From assembly GCA_024275165.1 (NCBI GenBank), contig JAJRZQ010000038.1, forward strand, positions 1 through 64,000: a stretch of 64,000 nucleotides of DNA. Direction: 5' to 3'. The notes under the pieces are model-generated. The model ran no database searches and had not been told where the DNA came from. It worked only from the letters and a program-made list of their open reading frames with translations. Position numbers and translations under genes: made by a program. This document shows positions 42,918-51,402 of this stretch, one piece after another (position 1 is the stretch's first letter; each line of letters begins with the position of its first letter). The stretch is from a bacterium (GTDB lineage Bacteria > SAR324 > XYD2-FULL-50-16).

Positions 42918-45619
42918 AGCTCTTCGAGAATCATTTTTCTCAATTCTTCCAAAAAGGCTTGCACCCGAGGGATTTCAATGTTTTCGACCGCTTCTTTAAG
43001 CTTATAGGCGCTTTTCTTTAAGCTCTCGCAATGCTGATCCTCTTGCGCCAGATCCAGCAGACGGTTTGCCAGTCGCTCTACCGAATCCAAAACCAAACTG
43101 CCTTGCAGATGCTCGATCCAAGGGAGGATTTCTTTTTGAAATAAAGCGAGTAGGTTTTTGTTTTTCAAACAGTCGCAGAGGGTGATATTGCTGATGAGGG
43201 TCAGGGTCGTTTCAACCTGCAGGTGCTTGGCCAACTCACCATGCAGGGTTTGCAGGCCAACGGGTTTGGTGAGGTAGCCCGTAAAATTACTGGCTAGAAC
43301 CCGCATCATGGTTTCGGGGGTGATGGAAGCGGTCACCGCGATAAAAAGAGGCCCTTGGTCTTTTATTTCCTTTTCCATCAGCTCAATCAATTCCAAACCG
43401 CTGATATCGGGCATGCGAATATCAATCAAGGCAATATCGTATTGATTTGTCCGTAGTTTTTCAATGGCTTGCAACCCCGTTTCTACCTCGTCGACCACTA
43501 AATTCCACGAGAGCATGCCGACTTTAAGGTATTCGCGATTCGAGGCGATGTCGTCCACCAGCAAGATCTTGCCTTGCACAAAGGGGCTGAGCTGTACCAA
43601 GGGTTGTAAGAGTAGGCTGGGCTTTTTTTCTGGGGTTTTTTCCTGCTTGCTGCAAGGCACTCCGTTGAGCAGGAGTTTAAAACAGCTCCCCTTGCCCAAG
43701 GTGCTGGTCAATTCAATCTGCCCTCCCATCATTTCGATCAAGCGTTTGCTGATGGTTAGCCCGAGCCCCGTGCCTCCGAATTTTCTGGCGTCATGCCCTT
43801 CTTGCTGGGCAAAGACCTCAAAAACGCGCTCTTGTTGTTCTTCTGCGATGCCGATTCCCGTATCTTCGACTAAAATCTCGATATCCACGAGTTCGCCTAG
43901 GGTGCGCAGTAATTTTACCGATAAACGAATCCCTCCCTTTTCGGTGAATTTGATCGCGTTCCCCACGAGGTTTAAGAGAATTTGCCGCAATCGGGATTCA
44001 TCTAAATAAACGAGTTTGGGTAAATTTGGATCGGTCTCCGCGAGTAGGCTCAACCCCTTTTTCTTTGCGGGTTCCGCAAAAATCTGCTCCACTTCGTTGA
44101 TCAAGGGGGCTAAGCCGACTAACTCGGGGCGGATACTCATCGCCCCGGCTTCGATTTTAGAGAGGTCTAAAATATCGTTGATGAGGGTCAATAAACTTTT
44201 TCCCGCGACCTTGATGGATTGTAGATGTTCTTGACTCTGCTCATCTTGGATTTGATAACTTAAAATATCGGCAAAACCAAGGACGGCGTTTAGAGGGGTG
44301 CGGATTTCATGGCTCATGTTGGCTAAAAATTCGGATTTAGCGCGATTGGCCTGTTCCGCGATTTCTTTCGCTTCGGTTAAGGCGGCTTCAAAGGCCTTGC
44401 GCTCGGTGATATCCAGCAGTACTCCGATCAATCCCGCGGGCTTGCGGTCAAGGCCAAAAAAATGGGCATGGTAGACTAAAAAAAAGCGCTTTTTTCCTTG
44501 TCCGTCAGTGAGTTCGACTTCTCCCTGCAATTGTTCTTGCAAAAGGTTCATTCCTGGATTTTTCGAAGGCAGCATGAGGGGGAACAGCTTCTCTAATTCA
44601 GGTTGATTTAAAGTGCCTGTTTCTCTCTTAAACAACATCTTAAAGGCGCGGTTCGACTCGATGAGTTGTCCTTCTTGATCTGTGTAAAATAGAGGGTTGG
44701 GCATGGATTCCATCAAATTTTGCTGAAAGATCAATTGGGCATCGAGGTCGCTTTGAATATTTTTTCTTTCTTCAATCTCATTATAAAGCAGTTGGTTGGT
44801 GCGGTGTAGTTCCTTGGTGCGTAGCCGAATCAACTGAGCTAAGTGGGAATTGAAGAACTGTTTTAAAATCGAAGCGGTTAGGGCAAAGCCCAAGAGGTTT
44901 AAACTCGCTACCGAGGTGAATAAAATCAGTCGATCATGATCAATCAAGCCGACCTGATATTTTACTCCTAGGGGGAAGAACAAGGCGGCTTTCATTCCCG
45001 CGTAATGCATTCCCGCAATGGCAAACCCCATTAGGTTGGCGGCTAAAAACTGTAGACCGAAGCTATGTTTTTTCCTGTAAAAGTAAAAGGTTAAAACAAT
45101 GGCCCCTGTGGAGGCGATGATGGCAATGGCAATGGAGTAAATAAACCAATCGACTTGGTAAAGCAATTGGGCTGGCAAGCGCATTGCCGCCATTCCCGTG
45201 TAGTGCATAGCCGCGATGCCAAAACCTAAACCAACACCGGCAAGTAATAAGATGGGCCAGGAGAGGCTTTTAACCCAGACCAATAAACCGAAGATAAACA
45301 AGGCGGCCCCAACGGCCAGGAGAAAGGATAAAAAAGTAAGCCCGATATCATAGCTAACGGGAAGGTTGAGCTGAAAGGCCAACATGCCCACAAAGTGCAT
45401 GGACCAAATTCCCATACCCATAGCGAGCGCGCCGCCCAAATACCAGAGCCAAAACTCCAACCCCTCGCTATGGTGAATCTGTTGGGCCAAGTCCAAGGCC
45501 ACATAAGAGGCAAAAATCGCCACGGCGACAGAAAGCCATACTATTTTAAAGTAATACTGTCCCTCGAGGGGGACAAGACTTGGCGGATCAAGGAGGAAAA
45601 ATTGCTGTAGCCAAGCCAT
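42914..45619 (-). CDS. MHYT-domain hybrid sensor histidine kinase
   Basis: 901 residues. The N-terminal membrane domain (about 20-265) has three MHYT motifs (SMHFVGM, AMHYTGM, GMHYAGM), thought to bind copper and sense a gas such as O2, CO or NO. A coiled coil and a PAS domain follow (about 275-420), then HisKA with SHEIRTPLNAVLGFA, HATPase with N box NLVGNAIKF and G boxes DTGIGIAEE and GTGLGLTISKRL, and a receiver (ILLVDDIASNRE, ALIDIRMPDISG). The last 100 residues are helical and HPt-like in position but lack an evident phospho-His. Monocistronic; it overlaps argZ by 4 bp at the stops. Confidence 0.92.
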   Translation of the reverse strand: MAWLQQFFLLDPPSLVPLEGQYYFKIVWLSVAVAIFASYVALDLAQQIHHSEGLEFWLWYLGGALAMGMGIWSMHFVGMLAFQLNLPVSYDIGLTFLSFLLAVGAALFIFGLLVWVKSLSWPILLLAGVGLGFGIAAMHYTGMAAMRLPAQLLYQVDWFIYSIAIAIIASTGAIVLTFYFYRKKHSFGLQFLAANLMGFAIAGMHYAGMKAALFFPLGVKYQVGLIDHDRLILFTSVASLNLLGFALTASILKQFFNSHLAQLIRLRTKELHRTNQLLYNEIEERKNIQSDLDAQLIFQQNLMESMPNPLFYTDQEGQLIESNRAFKMLFKRETGTLNQPELEKLFPLMLPSKNPGMNLLQEQLQGEVELTDGQGKKRFFLVYHAHFFGLDRKPAGLIGVLLDITERKAFEAALTEAKEIAEQANRAKSEFLANMSHEIRTPLNAVLGFADILSYQIQDEQSQEHLQSIKVAGKSLLTLINDILDLSKIEAGAMSIRPELVGLAPLINEVEQIFAEPAKKKGLSLLAETDPNLPKLVYLDESRLRQILLNLVGNAIKFTEKGGIRLSVKLLRTLGELVDIEILVEDTGIGIAEEQQERVFEVFAQQEGHDARKFGGTGLGLTISKRLIEMMGGQIELTSTLGKGSCFKLLLNGVPCSKQEKTPEKKPSLLLQPLVQLSPFVQGKILLVDDIASNREYLKVGMLSWNLVVDEVETGLQAIEKLRTNQYDIALIDIRMPDISGLELIELMEKEIKDQGPLFIAVTASITPETMMRVLASNFTGYLTKPVGLQTLHGELAKHLQVETTLTLISNITLCDCLKNKNLLALFQKEILPWIEHLQGSLVLDSVERLANRLLDLAQEDQHCESLKKSAYKLKEAVENIEIPRVQAFLEELRKMILEEL

Positions 45620-45906
45620 AGGAAAGGAAGCCTGCGAAAATAAGGGTTGAAAGAAAGGTATAAAATATTATATCGATTCGCTTGTTTTGTCAATAGAATA
45701 AGTACGATACAAATAGTTTTTAGGGCTTTGAATGTCGAGTTCAGTGGAGAAGAAAAAATGAATATTGGGCTTTTGAAACTGCGGGATCGGAATTTTTAAA
45801 AAGATTTATTTTATTGTAATTAAAGATTAAATGCATCTTAATTGGCTTGAAACATATATTTTTTAGTTTTTTGCCTGTTGAATGAATCGCAAAATTAATA
45901 TGCTTT
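45620..45906. other. AT-rich intergenic stretch upstream of the MHYT kinase
   Basis: No gene is seen. The stretch is AT rich (for example 45785-45900) and should carry the promoter of the kinase on the minus strand. An open frame across it and the adjacent repeat is discounted. Repeat copy R2 begins at 45907. Confidence 0.5.
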
Positions 45907-46122
45907 AAGGAAACTCTGAAAAACGCGGAGTTTTTTAGCAAGGCAGGGATGCCTTGCCAAAGCAAAAAGTGGTACTTATTGATTTTAATTAAGGTTGTGG
46001 ATTTCATTCCCCATCGAAAAGAGGGAAAAACTTGACGCGCCCCCAGGGCTATAATCAGCCCGAAGGGCATGAGCCTACCGCTTGAGCAAGCGGTAGGCAA
46101 GGAGTTTTTTAGAGGTTTCTTA
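45907..46122 (-). repeat. MITE-like repeat copy R2 (inverted relative to R1)
   Basis: About 216 bp, in the opposite orientation to R1, R3 and R4. Its ends read TTAAGGAAACTCTGAAAAA on the left and TTTTTTAGAGGTTTCTTAA on the right, so TTAA is found exactly at both edges. The internal hairpins of the family (GCCTACCGCTTG with CAAGCGGTAGGC, and the GGCAAGGCAT palindrome) are present. Confidence 0.9.
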
Positions 46123-46123
46123 A

Positions 46124-46185
46124 GATGCGGCCTCTTGATGGCCGCATCCGCGCTAAACAGAGTTGTGGTTTTCAACCACGCGGAT
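46124..46185 (-). terminator. Structured 3' region of the aldehyde dehydrogenase gene
   Basis: A perfect 9-bp stem (GATGCGGCC 46124-46132 with GGCCGCATC 46140-46148) lies beside a second structure. The second is ATCCGCG (46146-46152) pairing with CGCGGAT (46179-46185) around a GTGGTT/AACCAC hairpin. The two share bases, so they are alternatives. There is no T run. The location just after the stop suggests transcript-end stabilisation or attenuation. Confidence 0.5.
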
Positions 46186-46189
46186 CAGC

Positions 46190-47551
46190 CTATATCACGA
46201 CCACGGTCTTCACATTGGAAAACTCTCTAATCCCATGATGAGAGCATTCCCTGCCGAAACCAGAGCGCTTGACCCCGCCAAAGGGCAGGGCGGGGTGGCT
46301 GGTTGTCATCCCGTTGATAAAAACCTGACCCGTTTCCAACTGGTGGGCGACTTCCAAGGCTTTATCCACATCACGACTCCAAACGCTGCCCCCTAGACCA
46401 TAAGGGGAGAGGTTTGCCAAGCGCACCGCCTCTTGCGCGTCCCGGACTCGAATAACGCTGGATACGGGGCCGAACAGTTCTTGCTGAAAACAGGTCATCT
46501 CCGGGGTGACCTCGGCGAGCAGGGTGGGGGCGTAGAAGTTTCCCTTTCGCTGAAGTCGTGCCCCGCCGGTGACGAGGCGGGCCCCTTCTTGAACGCTTTG
46601 CCGCACTTGGGCATCCAATTCCAGCATGAGGTCTTCACGGGCCATAGGGCCCATTTGCGTGGCGGGGTCGGTAGGGTCGCCGAGGACTAGATTCTCCATG
46701 ATTTTTTGATGTCGGGCGACGAATTCCTCGTACAAAGGCTCAACGACAAAAAACCGCTTGGCCGAAATGCATACCTGCCCGGCGTTGAGACAACGGGAAC
46801 GCACGGAGACTTGGCAGCATTGTTCTAATTCAGCGTCCGCCAAAACAATAAAGGGGTCGCTTCCCCCAAGCTCCATCACCGATTTTTTTAATTCCCGCCC
46901 CGCTTTGCCGGCCACGGCCATGCCCGCTCGCTCGCTCCCGGTGAGGGTTACCCCCTTGACAATAGGGTTTTCTAAAGCGAGGGCAATTTGATCGGGCTCC
47001 ACTAAAAGGGCTCGGAAAATGTTTTTGGGAAAACCAGCCTCGAGCATGATTTCTTCCAAAGCCAAGGCCGTGCCGAATACATTGGGCGCATGTTTTAAAA
47101 TACAGCCGTTGCCCGCCATTAAATTAGGGGCGATAAAACGCATGGCCTGCCAAAAAGGAAAATTCCAAGGCATGATGGCAAAAATCACCCCCATGGGCTC
47201 ATAGCGGGCGTAAGAACGAGTGAACCCCGCCTCAATTATCTCATCGGCAAGCATTTCGGGCCCCTTTTCAGCGTAGAAGTCGCAGATGCGCGCGCATTTT
47301 TTGACCTCCGCTTCCGCCTCTTTTTTGATTTTTCCCATTTCAGAAGAGATCAATTGACCGTATTGCTCAGCGCGGTTCATAAAAATGCGGCCCGCTTTTT
47401 TGAGCAAAGCCCCTCGCTCGCTCAAGGGGGTGGCCTTCCAGGCTTTTTGCGCCTCATCGGTTTGGGCTAAGATATCGTTCATCTCTGTGGTGCTGTGAGG
47501 GGGGTACTCGGCAATGACTTCGCCGGTGGCCGGGTTAATGCTCTGGAACAT
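46190..47551 (-). CDS. Aldehyde dehydrogenase, succinate-semialdehyde type
   Basis: 453 residues of the NAD(P)-dependent ALDH superfamily. Seen: MPWNFPFWQAMRF, LTGSERAGMAVAGKAG, VMELGGSDPFIVL with the catalytic Glu, NAGQVCISAKRFFV with the catalytic Cys, QELFGPVSSVI, and LPFGGVKRSGFGRE. Overall shape and the HAPNVFGTALALE segment resemble the Sad/YneI succinate-semialdehyde dehydrogenases. Substrate is not proven. A perfect AGGAGG ribosome site precedes the ATG. It is divergent from the acetolactate-synthase-like gene across 343 bp. Confidence 0.85.
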   Translation of the reverse strand: MFQSINPATGEVIAEYPPHSTTEMNDILAQTDEAQKAWKATPLSERGALLKKAGRIFMNRAEQYGQLISSEMGKIKKEAEAEVKKCARICDFYAEKGPEMLADEIIEAGFTRSYARYEPMGVIFAIMPWNFPFWQAMRFIAPNLMAGNGCILKHAPNVFGTALALEEIMLEAGFPKNIFRALLVEPDQIALALENPIVKGVTLTGSERAGMAVAGKAGRELKKSVMELGGSDPFIVLADAELEQCCQVSVRSRCLNAGQVCISAKRFFVVEPLYEEFVARHQKIMENLVLGDPTDPATQMGPMAREDLMLELDAQVRQSVQEGARLVTGGARLQRKGNFYAPTLLAEVTPEMTCFQQELFGPVSSVIRVRDAQEAVRLANLSPYGLGGSVWSRDVDKALEVAHQLETGQVFINGMTTSHPALPFGGVKRSGFGRECSHHGIREFSNVKTVVVI

Positions 47552-47633
47552 AAAAGCCTCCTAAATTGTTTTTCCTTTTAAGGTAATATTTTTTTTGACT
47601 GGGGGCTAGAGCAAATCCTTTGAAAGAATCTTT

Positions 47634-47730
47634 AAAAAAGTCCATTCTTGGACTTTTTTAGCTTTGGTGAGCAGGAAGTCAATTCCTGATCACCAAACAA
47701 ATCAACTTACCTTGTTCATTGATTTGGTGA
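47634..47730. promoter_or_regulatory. Cluster of overlapping inverted repeats between divergent genes
   Basis: First, a perfect 11-bp inverted repeat (47634-47644 with 47649-47659, AAAAAAGTCCA and its complement, 4-base loop). Then TTTGGTGA-g-CAGGAA (47663-47677) pairs with TTCCTG-a-TCACCAAA (47683-47697). The second arm can instead pair with TTGATTTGGTGA (47719-47730) using ATCAA at 47701-47705. The two pairings exclude each other. This looks like an attenuator or bidirectional terminator. Confidence 0.55.
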
Positions 47731-47745
47731 AGCTGACGGGCCGCG

Positions 47746-47774
47746 AGGAAACTCTGAGTTTTTCAGAGGGTCCT
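47746..47774 (+). repeat. Minimal repeat copy R5 (two ends only)
   Basis: AGGAAACTCTGA and, inverted, TTTTTCAGAGGGTCCT stand almost back to back with no internal sequence. They match the two ends of the long repeats. It could be an internal-deletion relic or an independently formed small hairpin. Confidence 0.7.
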
Positions 47775-47894
47775 AATTTTATACTCATCTTTGCTGAATC
47801 TAGGGTCATTGCCTGGTTTTGGAAAGTAAAAAAGTTCTAGGAAAAGAGGTGAATGAAAGATTATACTGAGTGAAAAAATTGGGAGAATAGAGCC

Positions 47895-49547
47895 ATGAAA
47901 GCATCTGACTTATTTGTAAAATGTTTGGAAGAAGAAAAAATCGAATATATTTTTGGAGTACCGGGAGAAGAAAACGCGGATTTTATGATTTCTTTAGAAA
48001 AATCCAAAAAAATTAAATTTATCCTAACCCGCCACGAGCAAGGCGCCGCCTTTATGGCAGAGGCCTATGGCCGCCTCACGGGGAACCCGGCGGCCTGTTT
48101 GGGCACCTTGGGCCCCGGGGCAACCAACCTAATCACCGGGGTTGCCGACGGCAATATGGATCGTGCCCCCATGCTGGTTTTAACGGGCCAAGGCTCAACG
48201 GATCGTTTGCATAAAGAATCCCATCAAATCATGGATGTGGTGGGCATGTTTCAGCCGGTCACCAAATGGGCGACCACCATCCGTCACCCCCACGCGATTC
48301 CGGAAATCATTCGCAAGGCGGTGCGTTTAGCTCGCACCGAAAAGCCCGGCGCCTGCCATATCGAGCTCCCCGAAGACATCGCGAAGATGGAGACAGACGC
48401 CCTGCCCATGCTCCCTCACCGCTATTTGCGCAGTGTCCCCGATGTAAAGGTATTAGATCAAGCTTTTGAAAAAATTAAAGAATCCTATCGGCCCGTCATC
48501 CTAGCCGGGAACGGCTGCATTCGAGAGCAGGCGAGCGCGCAGTTGAGAGAGCTTTGTGAGCGCACCCATATTGGGGTGATCAGCACCTTTATGGCAAAGG
48601 GCTGTGTGGATATGGACAAAGACTACTGCCTTTTTACCATTGGGTTGCAGGCCAAGGATTTAATCTCGCAAGCGATTGAGCAGGCTGATCTGGTCATCAC
48701 TATCGGCTATGATATGGTGGAATATCATCCTAGCTTATGGAACCGTAAAAAAGATAAACCAATCATTCATATCGACTTTTTACCCACAGAAATTGATGAG
48801 CATTATCATCCGGAAATCGAGGTTTTAGGAGACATCACCCATGCCTTGTCCATGCTCGGCGACCGCTTTGAGGCCAACAGCGAACTGGGTTTTGATCTTA
48901 CCCCGCACCAGCAGGTGAGAGAAAAGATTTTTACAGAGCTGGACGCGCATATGTTTGATGATACCCAGGGGAGCCTCCGCCCGCAAAAGGTTTTATGGGA
49001 TGTGCGCAAGGCTTTGGGGAGAAATGATATTTTGCTTTCCGATGTGGGGGCGCATAAGATGTGGATCGCCCGGCATTACCAATGTTATGAACCCAATACC
49101 TGTTTAATCCCCAACGGGTTTTGTTCCATGGGTTTTGCTTTGCCCGCGGCCATTGGGGCGCATTTGGTTCACCCTGAGCGCAATATTTTAGCGATTTGCG
49201 GCGATGCGGGATTTTTGATGAATGTGCAGGAGATGGAAACGGCCTCGCGCCTCCAAGCGAACATCACCGTAATGATCTGGGAGGATCAGGCCTACGGCCT
49301 CATCGCTTGGAAGCAGCAAGCTCATTTTGGGCACCATACGAATTTGAGTTTTACCAACCCCGATTGGATGCAGCTTGCTCAGTCTTTTGGCTGGAAGGGG
49401 CATTTAGTGGATCAGGCTCCCGCGTTAAAGGGGGTATTGGACAAGGCCTTAAGGGAGTCGGGGCCGAGTTTGATCGTTCTCCCCATTGACTATAGCGAAA
49501 ACATGAAACTCACAAAGAGATTGGGGAAAATCGCCTGCCCTATTTAG
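47895..49547 (+). CDS. Acetolactate-synthase-like ThDP enzyme, large subunit
   Basis: 550 residues with the three-domain ThDP fold. The catalytic Glu is in TRHEQGAAFMAEAYGR, FAD/domain II is around LVITIGYDMVEYHP, and the cofactor motif GDAGFLMNVQEME ends with WED. It resembles the single-gene catabolic acetolactate synthase (AlsS type), which joins two pyruvates; related enzymes such as glyoxylate carboligase or sulfoacetaldehyde acetyltransferase have different substrates. There is no ilvN-type regulatory subunit next to it. A GGGAGAA site precedes the ATG. Its TAG stop sits at the edge of repeat R6. It is divergent from the aldehyde dehydrogenase gene. Confidence 0.85.
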   Translation: MKASDLFVKCLEEEKIEYIFGVPGEENADFMISLEKSKKIKFILTRHEQGAAFMAEAYGRLTGNPAACLGTLGPGATNLITGVADGNMDRAPMLVLTGQGSTDRLHKESHQIMDVVGMFQPVTKWATTIRHPHAIPEIIRKAVRLARTEKPGACHIELPEDIAKMETDALPMLPHRYLRSVPDVKVLDQAFEKIKESYRPVILAGNGCIREQASAQLRELCERTHIGVISTFMAKGCVDMDKDYCLFTIGLQAKDLISQAIEQADLVITIGYDMVEYHPSLWNRKKDKPIIHIDFLPTEIDEHYHPEIEVLGDITHALSMLGDRFEANSELGFDLTPHQQVREKIFTELDAHMFDDTQGSLRPQKVLWDVRKALGRNDILLSDVGAHKMWIARHYQCYEPNTCLIPNGFCSMGFALPAAIGAHLVHPERNILAICGDAGFLMNVQEMETASRLQANITVMIWEDQAYGLIAWKQQAHFGHHTNLSFTNPDWMQLAQSFGWKGHLVDQAPALKGVLDKALRESGPSLIVLPIDYSENMKLTKRLGKIACPI

Positions 49548-49593
49548 GGAACTTCTTAAAAAACCCATCTTTGGAGTTTTTCAGAGTTTCCTT
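49546..49593 (+). repeat. Minimal repeat copy R6 abutting a stop codon
   Basis: About 48 bp: AGGGAACTTCTTAAAAAACCC faces GGAGTTTTTCAGAGTTTCCTT, the two ends of the family with only a short middle. Flanks are TTTA on the left and TTAA on the right. It begins inside the stop codon of the upstream gene and could act as its terminator. Confidence 0.7.
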
Positions 49594-49838
49594 AAACTGT
49601 TTTTGTAGGTTTTAAAATTGGGAATTGTAATCGTTTTTACTGTAAAATTATTTTTTTTAAGTATATTCTTCTATTTTTTCAGTTGGTTCAGGGCGGCTTT
49701 AAAAAAAAAGATGCAAGTCCAATATTATTTGTGTTACCTCTTAAGGTAAGTTGGAATCGGTTCCAGCCTGATTTGCGAGACCGTTATAGAACCACGGTGC
49801 TTAAAGATCCTGCTTTTTACTTTTTTTTTGCTAGAACG

Positions 49839-50111
49839 ATGAATATTTATGTTGGAAATTTGCCCTATGGGGTAGCGGATGCTGATCTTCAAGATATTTT
49901 TGAAAAATACGGCGCCATTGACAAGGCTAAAGTCATTATGGATCGTGAATCAGGTCGCTCAAAGGGCTTTGGTTTCGTAGAAATGCCCAATGACGACGAA
50001 GCTCAAGAGGCGATTGAAGCCTTAGACGGTTACTCGGTCCAAGGCCGCAGCCTCAAAGTGAATGCTGCTCGTCCTAGAGAAGGTGGTGGCGGCCCCAGAG
50101 GGAATCACTAA
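49839..50111 (+). CDS. Small RNA-binding protein with one RRM
   Basis: 90 residues from the ATG at 49839; the frame is open to a TTG at 49683, but those residues show nothing of the fold. RNP2 is at NIYVGNLPYG and RNP1 at RSKGFGFVEM, followed by a Gly/Arg tail (PREGGGGPRGNH). This matches the bacterial Rbp family of single-RRM proteins, often cold induced, that bind RNA in the cytosol. There is no ribosome site before the ATG; the stretch before it is a T run (TTTTTTTTT). Monocistronic. Confidence 0.88.
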   Translation: MNIYVGNLPYGVADADLQDIFEKYGAIDKAKVIMDRESGRSKGFGFVEMPNDDEAQEAIEALDGYSVQGRSLKVNAARPREGGGGPRGNH

Positions 50112-50132
50112 ATTCATTGTCGCGGATTGAAT

Positions 50133-50178
50133 TGCCGGGGTGAGCGGTTGACTTTTGGTTGGACTTACTTCCCCGGCA
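50133..50178 (+). terminator. Possible terminator after the RRM gene
   Basis: TGCCGGGG (50133-50140) and CCCCGGCA (50171-50178) are perfect complements, followed by TTTTCCTT. The loop is long (30 bases), so this is weaker than a classic terminator. The rest of the 300-bp gap to maf (to 50408) holds nothing recognised. Confidence 0.45.
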
Positions 50179-50408
50179 TTTTCCTTGTTTGCGGCCCCTG
50201 GCGTAAAGCTTTTGTATCTCGCTTTGCGCTAATCAATTATATTCGCTAACAAGCTATATTGTTGCGCCAAGATGTAACCTAATTGTTGTATTGAGTAGGT
50301 TATTCTTTTCTTGTCGTTTTTTGCTTTGTTCCCAAGGCAAGTCAGGTGGATTTGTCCCCTGGATGAAAGTATCTTCTTGCGCCTTTTGCGCCTTCCTTTT
50401 TTTTTAGT

Positions 50409-51002
50409 TTACGCTAAGTTTGTCAGCCCCAAGCCGCTAATCATCTCAATGAGCAGGCAACTCGGCAAGCCCGTTACGCTATGGGGGTCTCTGGCATCAA
50501 TCTCCGTAAAAAGACTGAGCCCTAAACTTTCAATCCGGTAGGCCCCACAGGCAAAAATCGGGTTGTCCGCTTTTAAATAAAAGTCGATTTCCTTTTCATT
50601 TAAAGGGCGCATGGTTAAATAAGCCTCATCCAGTCGCGTCATACGACGACCTTTATAGATCATGCTCAAGCCGGTTACAAGGCGATGTTGCCTCCCCTGC
50701 AATCGCTGAAGCTGCCCCTTGGCAACCGCTAGGTCCCCCGGTTTGCCCAAGACATCGTAATCCAAGACGCAGAGTTGATCGGCCGCGATAATCAAGGCGT
50801 TGGGGAAATCCCGCGCAAGGCTTTCCGCTTTGCCCCGGGCCATTTGCTGCGCATGGTCTTCCACCGAACCATCGTCAAAGGGGGTCTCTGTAAACCGCGG
50901 GGTGATCACTCGATGGGCAATGCCCAATTGAGTTAAAATATCACTGCGCCATTTCGCGGTGCTGGCCAAAACGACTTGTTCCGCTCTCAAGGGTTGGGGC
51001 AT
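50409..51002 (-). CDS. maf: Maf-family nucleotide pyrophosphatase
   Basis: 197 residues. Maf proteins hydrolyse non-canonical or modified nucleoside triphosphates and can affect septum formation. Seen: VVLASTAKWRSDILTQLGI at the N-terminus, the middle VEDHAQQMARGKAESLA, ALIIAADQLCVLDYDVLGKP, and GAYRIESLGLSLFTEID in the C-terminal half. The pattern is closer to the YceF branch (7-methyl-GTP) than to YhdE, but this is not certain. The gene is solitary on the minus strand. Confidence 0.9.
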   Translation of the reverse strand: MPQPLRAEQVVLASTAKWRSDILTQLGIAHRVITPRFTETPFDDGSVEDHAQQMARGKAESLARDFPNALIIAADQLCVLDYDVLGKPGDLAVAKGQLQRLQGRQHRLVTGLSMIYKGRRMTRLDEAYLTMRPLNEKEIDFYLKADNPIFACGAYRIESLGLSLFTEIDARDPHSVTGLPSCLLIEMISGLGLTNLA

Positions 51003-51133
51003 GGTTTTGTCGATTATTTTAGGTTTGTCAATAGGTCCTAGCTTTGATCTTAATGCCCTTGTTCCCCTTCGTCAAAGGCTGCCTGAGGATAAAAAGAGTT
51101 TGTAAATCACCGAGATTTCGTTCAAAATAAGTT

Positions 51134-51348
51134 TAGGTACCTCTGAAAAACTCCCTGCCTACCGCTTGCTCAAGCGGTAGGCTCGTGTTCTTCGGGCTGA
51201 TTATAGCCCTGGGGGCGCGTCAAGTTTTTCAGTCTTTTCGGTTGTGAATAAAATCCACAACCTCAACGCGAATCAATAAGTACCACTTTTTGATTTGGCA
51301 AGGCATCCCTGCCTTGCTGGGAAACTCCGTGTTTTTCAGAGTTTCCTT
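51134..51348 (+). repeat. MITE-like repeat copy R3
   Basis: About 215 bp in the same orientation as R1: AGGTACCTCTGAAAAACTCC at the left, CGTGTTTTTCAGAGTTTCCTT at the right. It has the full internal content (CTTCGGGCTGATTATAGCCCTGGGG segment and both hairpins). The surrounding 51003-51402 gap has no other feature. Confidence 0.9.
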
Positions 51349-51402
51349 TATTCTTTTTAATCTAAAGCAAAGGCGGATTTGTTCTCCTTTTGACCGGTTG
51401 CC

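Noticed and set aside
45741-46175. Open frame of 144 codons on the minus strand across repeat R2
   Set aside because: It runs through the repeat and AT-rich flank. The same residues recur in frames of other repeat copies because the repeats are alike, and there is no ribosome site or domain.
49683-49838. N-terminal extension of the RRM gene to a TTG start
   Set aside because: The RRM fold begins at the ATG at 49839; the upstream 52 codons are AT-rich noncoding-like sequence.
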